Shown here: positions 33,895 to 40,292 of the stretch, in pieces
How the letters are laid out: every line of letters begins with the position of its first letter
How positions within the stretch are numbered: the first letter of the stretch is position 1
Source: Oscillospiraceae bacterium
GTDB lineage: Bacteria; Bacillota; Clostridia; Oscillospirales; Oscillospiraceae
Assembly (NCBI GenBank): GCA_021202845.1
Contig: JAJQCF010000025.1
Location: 7,269-56,438, forward strand
DNA length: 49,170 nt
Reading direction: 5' to 3'
Program-made: the position numbers and the translations under genes
Notes under the pieces: model-generated
Databases searched by the model: none
What the model saw: only the letters and a program-made list of their open reading frames with translations
What the model was told of the DNA's origin: nothing

Positions 33895-34053
33895 TCATTG
33901 AGAAATGCTCTTGGCTTTTCTCGTGTATTTATTGTTAGTGCGCCGCATTTTGCGGCGGTAGCCCGGCTTGCGCATCCGAGCCGCTTCCAGCTCGGCGTGT
34001 TCAATACCGTGCGCGGCGCTCTTTTGTCTGCTGAAATCCTTGTATTTGTTCAT
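33895..34053 (-). CDS. Small basic protein, 52 residues
   Basis: ATG 34053 opens a 52-codon frame (MNKYKDFSRQKSAAHGIEHA..., ending NKYTRKAKSISQ). TGAGGG lies 9 nt upstream and the frame fits between ParB-like and DUF6870-like genes with no waste. The product is very basic (many Arg and Lys), so nucleic-acid binding is possible. An in-frame ATG at 34062 sits too close to the ribosome site. No family recognised. Confidence 0.65.
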   Translation of the reverse strand: MNKYKDFSRQKSAAHGIEHAELEAARMRKPGYRRKMRRTNNKYTRKAKSISQ

Positions 34054-34065
34054 AGGCGTCATCCC

Positions 34066-34857
34066 TCAGAATTTCAGCGGCAGGGTATTCGCCTTGCTGG
34101 TGCCGTTGTAGATTTTCCAGACCTCGAAGATATATCTCTGCGGCACAGGCAGCGAATTGCCGGATGCTTTTGCGCTGCGGCTGATGTACAAAGGGTCACA
34201 GCGGTGAAGTCGGCTGACCAGACGCTTCGGATCATACTCGCTGTGGTAGAGCTTAATAAACTCGGTCACGCCCTGAATGGTTTCCGCACGGAGTGAATCC
34301 TTGTGGCCGTCCCATACGGCAGTAATCACCCGAAGCGCCTCCTTGTAAATTTCCGCGCCCACCGAATGGAACTCCGCGTAGGCCGCAGCAACGCAGCCAA
34401 TACGGTTTTGCCCTCCAGACTGGTTAAAGGAGATTCGCAGTCCCGCGCTCTCCGTTGCCTTCAAAAATGCCATTGCATCTTCATCGCCGCCATATACCAG
34501 CGCACGTATTTTTGAACCGGGGTGTACCTTGGCGGAGGTGCCGGTCTGCTCGGCAAACAATCTTGCCTCGTCCTGCTCGGTAAGTCCAGTGTAGACCTTG
34601 CAGAGAATCGGCAAATCTCGGTCGCCGTTGAGACGTTTTCGGGCTGCAATGGTATGCTGTCCGTCAAACACGTAAAATTTGCCGTCACGTTTGCTGACCT
34701 TCGGTTCGTTGGCAACGCGCTCGTCAAAGTGTGCGGCGATTTGAGAAACTCGATGATTATTAAGCTCCCGCTGGTAGGTGTCGCGGGGAATCACTAAGTT
34801 CGAGCTGTCAATAAGCGCTTCCTGATACAATCTTTCTTGCTTCATGGTCCCATTCAT
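34066..34857 (-). CDS. ParB/Srx-like domain protein (second of pair)
   Basis: The 263-residue protein has a ParB-like N-terminal fold: YQRELNNHRVSQIAAHFDE, then FYVFDGQHTIAARKRLNGD, the nucleotide-binding-type GQHT motif, and a helical C-terminal domain. Such domains occur in mobile-element proteins that are not classical partition factors. The first ATG with correct spacing to GGAGGT is 34857; 50 bases overlap the previous gene. Function is unproven; element maintenance or regulation is plausible. Confidence 0.8.
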   Translation of the reverse strand: MNGTMKQERLYQEALIDSSNLVIPRDTYQRELNNHRVSQIAAHFDERVANEPKVSKRDGKFYVFDGQHTIAARKRLNGDRDLPILCKVYTGLTEQDEARLFAEQTGTSAKVHPGSKIRALVYGGDEDAMAFLKATESAGLRISFNQSGGQNRIGCVAAAYAEFHSVGAEIYKEALRVITAVWDGHKDSLRAETIQGVTEFIKLYHSEYDPKRLVSRLHRCDPLYISRSAKASGNSLPVPQRYIFEVWKIYNGTSKANTLPLKF

Positions 34858-35809
34858 AAAGAGTACCTCCTTCAATGTGCAAAATGTATTTTTTCAAGTC
34901 CTCAAGTGTCTTAACTACCTGATTACGATATATCTCCTCGGATACGAGCTGCGGCCAGCTGTTAAAGATGCCGTCGAAGTCCTCCAGCGTCAGCGTGACC
35001 TTCCACTCAAATTGCTGAACAGCGCCCTGCAAGGTCAGCGGCGGCTTTGGCCTTGCCAGTTCCTCGGAGATTTTCTGAATTGCGGCAAGCGCTGATTTAC
35101 GGCTCTCGGCGCTCACTGTCGGTTTTGCGGCAGTTTTGGACTTAGGCTTGATGTTCTTTTTGGGAGATGCGGTTTGTAATGCTTCTATCAGCGGTTTTCG
35201 CTCCTCCGGCGGCGCTTTTGCAATTTCTCTCATCTGCTGCTGCGTGGGCTTCACCTTGCCGGAGAGGATTTCCTGACGGAAGCCGGGAGACACCTTTTCC
35301 GCGGCTTCTGCTCCCTGTGAATATTCTCCGGCTCTTTGTACGTAACCCTCGCTGGCGTTCATTTCAGCAGCAATTTTTGACCGCGTACCGTGCTCGAAAA
35401 TCAAAGGATCAATTTGGTCCTTTGATTTCGCGTCCTCGCTTTTCCTGTCGCCGCCTTTTGCCATTTTCTCGGCTTCGTATCTGTCTCCAATCAACAGCTT
35501 TTTCTGTATTGGGGTAAGGTTCCTGCGTCCAAGCTGATTCTTGCAAATCCATGCGAGCGCTTCGTAACGGTTGTCAAAATCCTTTTCGTGGACGGTGTAA
35601 ATAACATTCGGGTGCCGCTGTGCTATTTTATATCTGTTGTGGCCGTCCACAATCGTGTCTCCCCATACGATAAGCGGCATGAGGACAATGCCTTCCGAAA
35701 CGATGTTTTCTTCAAGCTGTTTGTACTCATCGTCGGTCAGCGGCGGTATTTTGTTCTCAAATTCGCTGTCAATTTGCAAAACGGGGTTAAGTTTGCTTGT
35801 TTCACTCAT
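34808..35809 (-). CDS. ParB-like partition/regulatory protein (first of pair)
   Basis: The 333-residue protein has a ParB N domain (LTDDEYKQLEENIVSEGI, LIVWGDTIVDGHNRYKIAQR) followed by a helix-turn-helix-like middle (RSKIAAEMNASEGYVQRAGE). A Lys/Pro/Ala-rich linker leads to a C-terminal helical segment. No ParA partner is nearby, so it is more likely a DNA-binding regulator or maintenance factor of the element than half of a classical ParAB system. Its start overlaps the toxin gene's stop (ATGA). Confidence 0.85.
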   Translation of the reverse strand: MSETSKLNPVLQIDSEFENKIPPLTDDEYKQLEENIVSEGIVLMPLIVWGDTIVDGHNRYKIAQRHPNVIYTVHEKDFDNRYEALAWICKNQLGRRNLTPIQKKLLIGDRYEAEKMAKGGDRKSEDAKSKDQIDPLIFEHGTRSKIAAEMNASEGYVQRAGEYSQGAEAAEKVSPGFRQEILSGKVKPTQQQMREIAKAPPEERKPLIEALQTASPKKNIKPKSKTAAKPTVSAESRKSALAAIQKISEELARPKPPLTLQGAVQQFEWKVTLTLEDFDGIFNSWPQLVSEEIYRNQVVKTLEDLKKYILHIEGGTLYEWDHEARKIVSGSAY

Positions 35810-36201
35810 GGAGCGTCCGCCTCCGCAGGAAGAAATGCGTCTGCGCCCAGATAAAGGCTCACTCGCAGGGCGGCGTCTATTTCGGACATCTGGTTATCCG
35901 TAAGCCTGCCCACGCGCTCCCGCAGACGGCGCTTGTCCACTGTACGCAGAGTTTCAAGCTGGAACTGCGACTGTCCGGGCAGTCCCTCAATATCCCGCAG
36001 CGTCACATGGGTCGGCTGACCAGCCTTCTTGGATATGCGCCTTGTAGCCGCCGTGACAATGACCGTTGGGGAAAAGTAATTGCCCAAATCGTTTTGCAAA
36101 ATCAGGACAGGACGATAGCCGCCCTGCTCGTGTCCAAACACGGGGTTGAGGTCTGCGTAATAGATTTCTCCGCGATAGTAATCATGGTTGGTATTTTCCA
36201 A
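35806..36201 (-). CDS. MazF/PemK-type toxin
   Basis: The 131-residue protein has the MazF fold: RGEIYYADLNPVFGHEQGG, YRPVLILQND, PTVIVTAATRR, LPGQSQFQLETLRTVDKRRL. Members cleave RNA at short sequences. Start is TTG at 36201, 8 nt after AAGGAGA; no ATG is near the correct N-terminus. A MazE or other AbrB-type antitoxin gene is not visible next to it, and the 565 bp upstream hold no convincing gene. It overlaps the first ParB-like gene, which is also unusual for a toxin-antitoxin pair. Confidence 0.88.
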   Translation of the reverse strand: MENTNHDYYRGEIYYADLNPVFGHEQGGYRPVLILQNDLGNYFSPTVIVTAATRRISKKAGQPTHVTLRDIEGLPGQSQFQLETLRTVDKRRLRERVGRLTDNQMSEIDAALRVSLYLGADAFLPAEADAP

Positions 36202-36230
36202 TGTGTCACTCTCCTTTATTTTATATGTAG

Positions 36231-36260
36231 CCGACAGCCGCCAAAGGTAACGGCTGTCGG
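36231..36260 (-). promoter_or_regulatory. Strong hairpin upstream of the MazF-like gene
   Basis: CCGACAGCCG (36231-36240) and CGGCTGTCGG (36251-36260) are a perfect 10-bp inverted repeat with a 10-nt loop, about 30 nt upstream of the toxin TTG start. No U-run follows, so it is not a typical terminator. It may be an operator or an RNA structure in the toxin leader. Confidence 0.55.
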
Positions 36261-36261
36261 T

Positions 36262-36766
36262 GATTGCTTCAGTTTCCTAACTCCTATTTGTCCCCGACGC
36301 CCCGGAATTATGGGAAATCATCAGGCGGCGGTCTGCGAAGCCGCTCCATAGGAATCTAACCTCCCCGCCTTCATTGTGGCCGGGCCGCGAATTACGGAAG
36401 TATCATTATCTCTGCCAAGGGTCGTCGCCGCGCCGATTGCAACTCGGCAGTTTCAGTCTGTTTTATCGCTCGCTCGTTTTGGGTACCCGCAGAAGCAAGT
36501 TTGCTTCTGTGGGAGAGGAGAAGCAGCGTAGCGAATGAGCTTTCTCGTTTACGGGGAAGCGAACGATACGGAGCTTGCTTCGACGAGGTCGTGGCGCACA
36601 TCTGAGCAGGCTTTGGTTGGCAGGAACGTACCTGATGAATGCCTATTCAGTTTTCCTTTTTTCCAATCAAGCGGGTGTTCCCGCTGATGATTTAAGTTTA
36701 GCGCATTTTTGCTCGTTTGTAGTCACCCTGATAGGCCGCATCTTGTAGGCCTCGTAGGCCGCATTT
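36262..36766. other. Gap of about 500 bp without a convincing gene
   Basis: The gap contains a hairpin AGAAGCAA-GT-TTGCTTCT (36491-36508), a duplicated TAGGCCGCAT (near 36731 and 36755) and, on the minus strand, a 13-codon frame (MERLRRPPPDDFP, stop) after GGGAGG. A 69-codon frame at 36392-36601 shows no protein-like features. It could hold a small RNA, an att-like site or a decayed gene; I cannot tell which. Confidence 0.4.
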
Positions 36767-37051
36767 TTACATTTCCTGACTAATTGCTGTTAGTTTGGCT
36801 ATAATGTCGTCGAGTTCTTCTTTATAACTTTTCTTATCTGGAGTGCCTTTGAGCAAATAATCCGTACTGACTTTCAATGCTTCTGAGAGTTCTGCCAGCA
36901 AATCAAGAGAACAATTCCGTTCTCCGCGCTCTATGCGGCTAATGTGATTGCGTTGCGTATGCGCCATGTCTGCAAGCTCCTGCTGCGTCATGTTTCTGTT
37001 TGTTCTGGCAAGACGTACTCTCTCACCGAATTCTTCTGCGCTGAAGTACAT
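36767..37051 (-). CDS. XRE-family DNA-binding regulator
   Basis: The 94-residue protein has a Cro/C1-type helix-turn-helix: FGERVRLARTNRNMTQQELA, DMAHTQRNHISRIERGERN, CSLDLLAELSEALKVSTDYLL. The frame is open further upstream, but ATG 37051 (MYFSAEEFGE) is the natural start, with AAGGAAAG before it. The C-terminus (DDIIAKLTAISQEM) is a short helix. In mobile elements such proteins are often the repressor of the element and are partnered with ImmA-type proteases, which is the case two genes upstream. Confidence 0.9.
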   Translation of the reverse strand: MYFSAEEFGERVRLARTNRNMTQQELADMAHTQRNHISRIERGERNCSLDLLAELSEALKVSTDYLLKGTPDKKSYKEELDDIIAKLTAISQEM

Positions 37052-37116
37052 AAGGCTTTCCTTTCCCGAACAAGCCGGAAAGGCGCAATATGCCGTATGA
37101 AGCAAATTCGAGCAGC

Positions 37117-37176
37117 AAAAAAGCGCCGGTGAAATCGGCTGCATAGAAAATCCTATGCCAACCGGCTTCATACGGC
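37117..37176 (-). terminator. Terminator-like hairpin with competing outer stem, in the XRE leader
   Basis: On the minus strand GCCGGT pairs with ACCGGC (37166-37161 with 37130-37125) around an inner CTATGC-type 6-bp stem; GC and six U follow (37122-37117). The 5' arm overlaps by two bases a 12-bp sequence (37165-37176) that is fully complementary to 37092-37103 downstream of the U-run. That alternative pairing could disrupt or cap the terminator. Confidence 0.6.
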
Positions 37177-37269
37177 GCTTGATAGTTCAGGGCTGAACGC
37201 CCTCACTCCGCTTGCTCGATTATGAATCGTGTGGTGTGTTATTCTATTTTTATAAAATTAGGCTTGGCG

Positions 37270-37539
37270 TTACCTTCGCCTCACAGCGCTTCGGCGGCGC
37301 GCGCGGCGGAAATATCCCATGTTGTAGGTCGTTATATTTTTGCAGTTCCCGCATTTCGCCTTGAAGTGTCCTGATGCATCGGAAAACAGGGTAGCGATAT
37401 AGCGGCGGCAATACGGACACCGCAGCTCGCGTTCAGATAGGTCTGCACTTTCTGCAAGAGACAGGCTTATCTTTTCCTGTGTTTCCGGCTGCATTCGCTT
37501 GACTTTGTAAGTCTTGATTGGCACTTGTTGTACGCTCAT
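37270..37539 (-). CDS. Small zinc-ribbon protein (Com-like)
   Basis: The 89-residue protein has a CxxC...CxxC zinc ribbon (CPYCRRYIATLFSDASG, CGNCKNIT) and a strongly basic tail (RRARRRSAVRRR). The ribbon resembles Com, a phage translational activator with the same spacing, but the similarity covers only the ribbon. GGAGAAA lies before ATG 37539 and the ImmA/IrrE-like gene's stop is 4 bp away. Nucleic-acid binding is likely; the target is unknown. Confidence 0.75.
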   Translation of the reverse strand: MSVQQVPIKTYKVKRMQPETQEKISLSLAESADLSERELRCPYCRRYIATLFSDASGHFKAKCGNCKNITTYNMGYFRRARRRSAVRRR

Positions 37540-37542
37540 TTG

Positions 37543-38262
37543 TCATTTCTCCGTTCCAAAGGCCATTTCCTTTGCAATGTATTCGGAAATGTCCCTGTAT
37601 TCTATGAATCCGAGTTCCTTCAGGCGAATCAGGAACGCGGAAAATGAGGCTCCTATGCTGTCAGCCATCTTTTGGACGGATAACTTATCGTCCCTGCTCA
37701 TAACCGTGCCACCGTAGCGGCGGATAGGCTGGCCCTGACGAAAGCTCTGAAGCGTTTGCTCTACCATAAATCGCGGCATCAGCAGAACGGAAGCCAAACG
37801 GTCCGTCCGCGTTTCACAGGCGTTGAAGTGCTCCCGCAGCTCCTCAATGCTGTACTCCTGTTCTTTATCAAAGAAACGGTTGAAGCACGGTCCCGCCGCT
37901 GTCGGGGACATACGCTCAAAGATGACATGTGCCGCCTCGTGTGCCAGCGTAAACCGGCGCTGACCGCTTTTGTCCGCGCGGAGCAGATAGCGGTCAATGA
38001 CAATAGTTCCCGCGGGATAGATATGCTTGACCTTTCGCTGCTGCTCATAAACCGCCAGAGGATACTTTCCGTCTGAAACGAAGCCTATTTTGTCTCTGTC
38101 CTCCTCGGCTATATTGGCGTACACTATGGGCAGGTGGAGATAGTCCACGATAAAGCCCTCGATGTCCACGCAGTTCGGCGGAGGCTCCTTGCTGCCGATA
38201 TACGCTCTAATCAGGCTTTCTCCAACCTCCTCAAGCTCTGCATTTGAAACCAGCGTTTTCAT
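37543..38262 (-). CDS. ImmA/IrrE-family metallo-endopeptidase
   Basis: The 239-residue protein has the zinc motif HEAAH in RRFTLAHEAAHVIFERM and the downstream helical lobe with DRLASVLLMP, the usual pattern of ImmA/IrrE proteases (DUF955). Such proteases cleave or destabilise XRE or LexA-type repressors to induce a mobile element after DNA damage. Candidate substrates, an XRE protein and a LexA-like repressor, flank it. ATG 38262 (MKTLVSNAELEE) is chosen over a longer frame because it follows GGAGGAAAC, although spacing is slightly long. Confidence 0.9.
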   Translation of the reverse strand: MKTLVSNAELEEVGESLIRAYIGSKEPPPNCVDIEGFIVDYLHLPIVYANIAEEDRDKIGFVSDGKYPLAVYEQQRKVKHIYPAGTIVIDRYLLRADKSGQRRFTLAHEAAHVIFERMSPTAAGPCFNRFFDKEQEYSIEELREHFNACETRTDRLASVLLMPRFMVEQTLQSFRQGQPIRRYGGTVMSRDDKLSVQKMADSIGASFSAFLIRLKELGFIEYRDISEYIAKEMAFGTEK

Positions 38263-38503
38263 GTGTTTGTGTTTCCTCCTGAACCAATACATACCATCTT
38301 CTCTGCTCCTGATACACATACTTCTCCATGCCGTCAATCAAGACGGTGTAGCGTATGCCGCTGTAGGAGCAATCCGGACTTTGGCAGGTGTGAATCACAC
38401 GGTCTACATCCCACACGCGCCCGTCCGCCCAGCGGATTTTCAGCGGACGTGTATTGCCGTCAGTGTCCGTTTGGCACCTGACACCAACATAGACTTTTTT
38501 CAC
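38231..38503 (-). CDS. Small conserved element protein, 90 residues
   Basis: The frame (MKKVYVGVRCQTDTDGNTRP, LKIRWADGRVWDVDRVIHTC, IRYTVLIDGMEKYVYQEQ) reads as a compact beta-rich protein with an aromatic end. It overlaps the start of the ImmA/IrrE-like gene by 32 bases, which favours coupled translation. It resembles short proteins often found between ImmA and LexA-type genes in clostridial mobile DNA. Function unknown. Confidence 0.7.
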   Translation of the reverse strand: MKKVYVGVRCQTDTDGNTRPLKIRWADGRVWDVDRVIHTCQSPDCSYSGIRYTVLIDGMEKYVYQEQRRWYVLVQEETQTHENAGFKCRA

Positions 38504-38533
38504 TCTGCATCAGCTCCCTCCCGAATCTGCAAT

Positions 38534-39133
38534 TCACAGTGCCTTGATAATAAACTGAGCTACGCCCTGAATGGACAGTTCATTCACATAAATCGGCTCC
38601 ATGCTGTCGTTTTCCGGTATGAGCATATATTGCCCGCTGTCTGCGTCGTAGCCCAGACGCTTTAACGTGTTGGCATTGCCGTGGAGCGCTACCACGATGT
38701 CGCCGATATTCGCCGTGCCTTGCCGTTGGACAACCACCAAATCGCCGGATTCAATTCCCGCGTTTATCATGGAATCGCCTGTTGTCCGAATAACGTACAG
38801 CTCGCCGCTGCCGAAAATGGATGTTGGCAGCTTGACATACTCCTCCACGGAGGCTTCAATAACGTCCGGCGAACCGCAGGGAATCGCACCCTCATAAACA
38901 GCGGCGCTTACGACCGGTGACACGCGCCCCATTTTGTCCGTCGTGATTTCTCCCCGCTCGTACCGAATCATGCCGCGCTCGCTCATCTCTACAAGATAGC
39001 GATATATCGTCCCGCGGGTGCTTCCGACAGCTTCGGCAATTTCCGTGGTGCTGGGTGAACGTCCCTCTTCCACGAAAAAGCCCTCGGCAAATTTCTTGAT
39101 TCTCTCCATCAGGTCAGGATTTTTGTATCTCAT
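38534..39133 (-). CDS. LexA-like repressor (S24 self-cleaving protein)
   Basis: The 199-residue protein has an N-terminal winged helix (IKKFAEGFFVEEGRSPSTTE, IAEAVGSTRGTIYRYLVEM) and a C-terminal S24 peptidase domain with nucleophile S121 in TTGDSMINAG and Lys158 in NTLKRLG. The self-cleavage site reads IPCGSP (C86-G87), a Cys-Gly variant of Ala-Gly. ATG 39133 has GGAG 8 nt upstream; an ATG at 39139 is too close. It is first in the regulatory block and probably represses the element and itself, with release by RecA-stimulated self-cleavage. Confidence 0.92.
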   Translation of the reverse strand: MRYKNPDLMERIKKFAEGFFVEEGRSPSTTEIAEAVGSTRGTIYRYLVEMSERGMIRYERGEITTDKMGRVSPVVSAAVYEGAIPCGSPDVIEASVEEYVKLPTSIFGSGELYVIRTTGDSMINAGIESGDLVVVQRQGTANIGDIVVALHGNANTLKRLGYDADSGQYMLIPENDSMEPIYVNELSIQGVAQFIIKAL

Positions 39134-39156
39134 AGTCATTTCTCCGTTTATATAAA

Positions 39157-39207
39157 TCAGTCTGCTTCGGATAGACTTATTATACAACAAGACGTCTGCC
39201 AATGCAA
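39157..39207 (-). promoter_or_regulatory. Promoter of the LexA-like gene with candidate operator
   Basis: TTGCAT (39202-39207), a 17-nt spacer and TATAAT (39179-39184). The spacer contains the palindrome AGACGTCT (39190-39197), and just past the -10 lies AGTCT-N9-AGACT (39157-39175), the same half-sites. Both places would block polymerase, so they are candidate repressor sites. Confidence 0.65.
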
Positions 39208-39266
39208 GAGGGCAAAATGAAGGTGGACATTTAAATGCTTACCTTGCTGTTGCAGCTCAACCCAAC

Positions 39267-39295
39267 AGGCCGAAGGACATTACTGCCTTCGGCCT
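39267..39295. repeat. Inverted repeat between the WYL gene and the LexA-like operon
   Basis: AGGCCGAAGG (39267-39276) pairs perfectly with CCTTCGGCCT (39286-39295) over 9 nt. It lies 22 bp past the WYL stop and may end that transcript, although the U-run is poor on both strands. Confidence 0.55.
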
Positions 39296-39316
39296 GCCGT
39301 TGTTTTGCTGGGCTGT

Positions 39317-40282
39317 TTAGTTTTCCGCGTATCTTTCAAGAATCTCACGGAACCCGCGGACAGCTTCTGGGGGATTTAGGAGGCGCATTTTGCCGCCGGA
39401 GGCGAACACCCAGCCGTAGAAGTTGTCGCTCAGGGCGACGCTTGCTGTGGCCTTGAAGTGCCGCTCATCTGTTATCTCCGTGCGGACGCTCTCACCGAAG
39501 CGGTCGATTATGCTGCTCATCAGCTTGTTTTCGCAGAGCAGCTCCACCTCGCACTCCTCGCCGCTGAACATAGAGAACGCCGGTGCGAAGTAGTCGGAAA
39601 TGCGGAAGTTCTGTGGACGCGGCACGGCGGCCTCGGCGGTAATGCTCAGGCTGTCTATGCGGTCAATGCGATAGGTTGCCACAAGCCGCCTTGCGTCCGA
39701 GAAGCCCACCATGTAATACTGGTCGCTGTTCCACAGCATTGCGTAGGGCGAAACCGCATACAGCGCCCCGCCGTGACGGTGAACTTTTTCTTTGGTCGGC
39801 GTGTAATCGAAATAGCGGAAGGTTACCTTTCGTCCGTCCGCAATGGCGGTGTGGATATGGTCAACGACACGCAGGACCGCCTCGTTATCTGCCTTGGCTC
39901 GGCAATCCACATAGAGCTGGCGGTTCAGAAGCTGCTTCTGGCTCGGCTCCACGAACGTGGAGAGCTTTGCTATGAGCGCCCTGCTCTTTTTCGGCGTGAT
40001 AAATCTTGAGGACTGCACTGCGTCAATCAGCAGCTTGACCTCCGCCGTGTCGAAGTGGCGCGTCGCCACAAAGTAGCGGTTCTGCACTCGTCTGTCCACC
40101 ACGATGTCCGCACCGAGGGCGATAAGCTGGTCTATATCGTTTTTGATTGGGCGGGAATCCGAACGGGACAGCCCGCAGCGCTCCAAGTAGTCCTTAATCT
40201 GTTCCAGAGACGCGGTGTGCGTCTCGTCCGTGGTTTCCCAAAGGAATTTGAAAACAAGAAGCGTTCTATGTTTCAGTTCCAC
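39317..40282 (-). CDS. WYL-domain transcriptional regulator
   Basis: The 321-residue protein has an N-terminal helix-turn-helix (TSLEQIKDYLERCGLSRSDS, DIDQLIALGADI) and a WYL domain (AVSPYAMLWNSDQYYMVGFS, RRLVATYRIDRI) followed by the WYL C-terminal extension. The GTG at 40282 lies 7 nt after GAGG and overlies the stop of the surface-protein gene; another GTG three codons upstream is possible. WYL proteins sense ligands, including nucleic acids or small molecules, and often repress nearby genes. Coupling to a BspA-type gene suggests it controls that envelope operon; inference. Confidence 0.9.
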   Translation of the reverse strand: MELKHRTLLVFKFLWETTDETHTASLEQIKDYLERCGLSRSDSRPIKNDIDQLIALGADIVVDRRVQNRYFVATRHFDTAEVKLLIDAVQSSRFITPKKSRALIAKLSTFVEPSQKQLLNRQLYVDCRAKADNEAVLRVVDHIHTAIADGRKVTFRYFDYTPTKEKVHRHGGALYAVSPYAMLWNSDQYYMVGFSDARRLVATYRIDRIDSLSITAEAAVPRPQNFRISDYFAPAFSMFSGEECEVELLCENKLMSSIIDRFGESVRTEITDERHFKATASVALSDNFYGWVFASGGKMRLLNPPEAVRGFREILERYAEN

Positions 40283-40292
40283 GGAAAACACC

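Larger units (their letters stand above)
28611..39224. mobile_element. Candidate integrated element with three serine recombinases
   Basis: The span from the beheaded recombinase to just before the WYL regulator contains three adjacent serine recombinases at one end and a LexA-like repressor at the other, with ParB-like, toxin, XRE and ImmA/IrrE genes between. Both proposed ends carry AAGGT (28611-28615 and 39220-39224), but serine-recombinase cores are short and this match could be chance. No relaxase, coupling protein or secretion gene was seen. Confidence 0.45.

Noticed and set aside
36300-36375. Thirteen-codon leader peptide (MERLRRPPPDDFP) upstream of the toxin
   Set aside because: Polyproline could stall ribosomes, but spacing to the ribosome site is long and no attenuator pairing with the toxin leader was found.
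36392-36601. 69-codon minus-strand frame as a MazE-type antitoxin
   Set aside because: No AbrB or ribbon-helix-helix pattern, no ribosome site and too far from the toxin.
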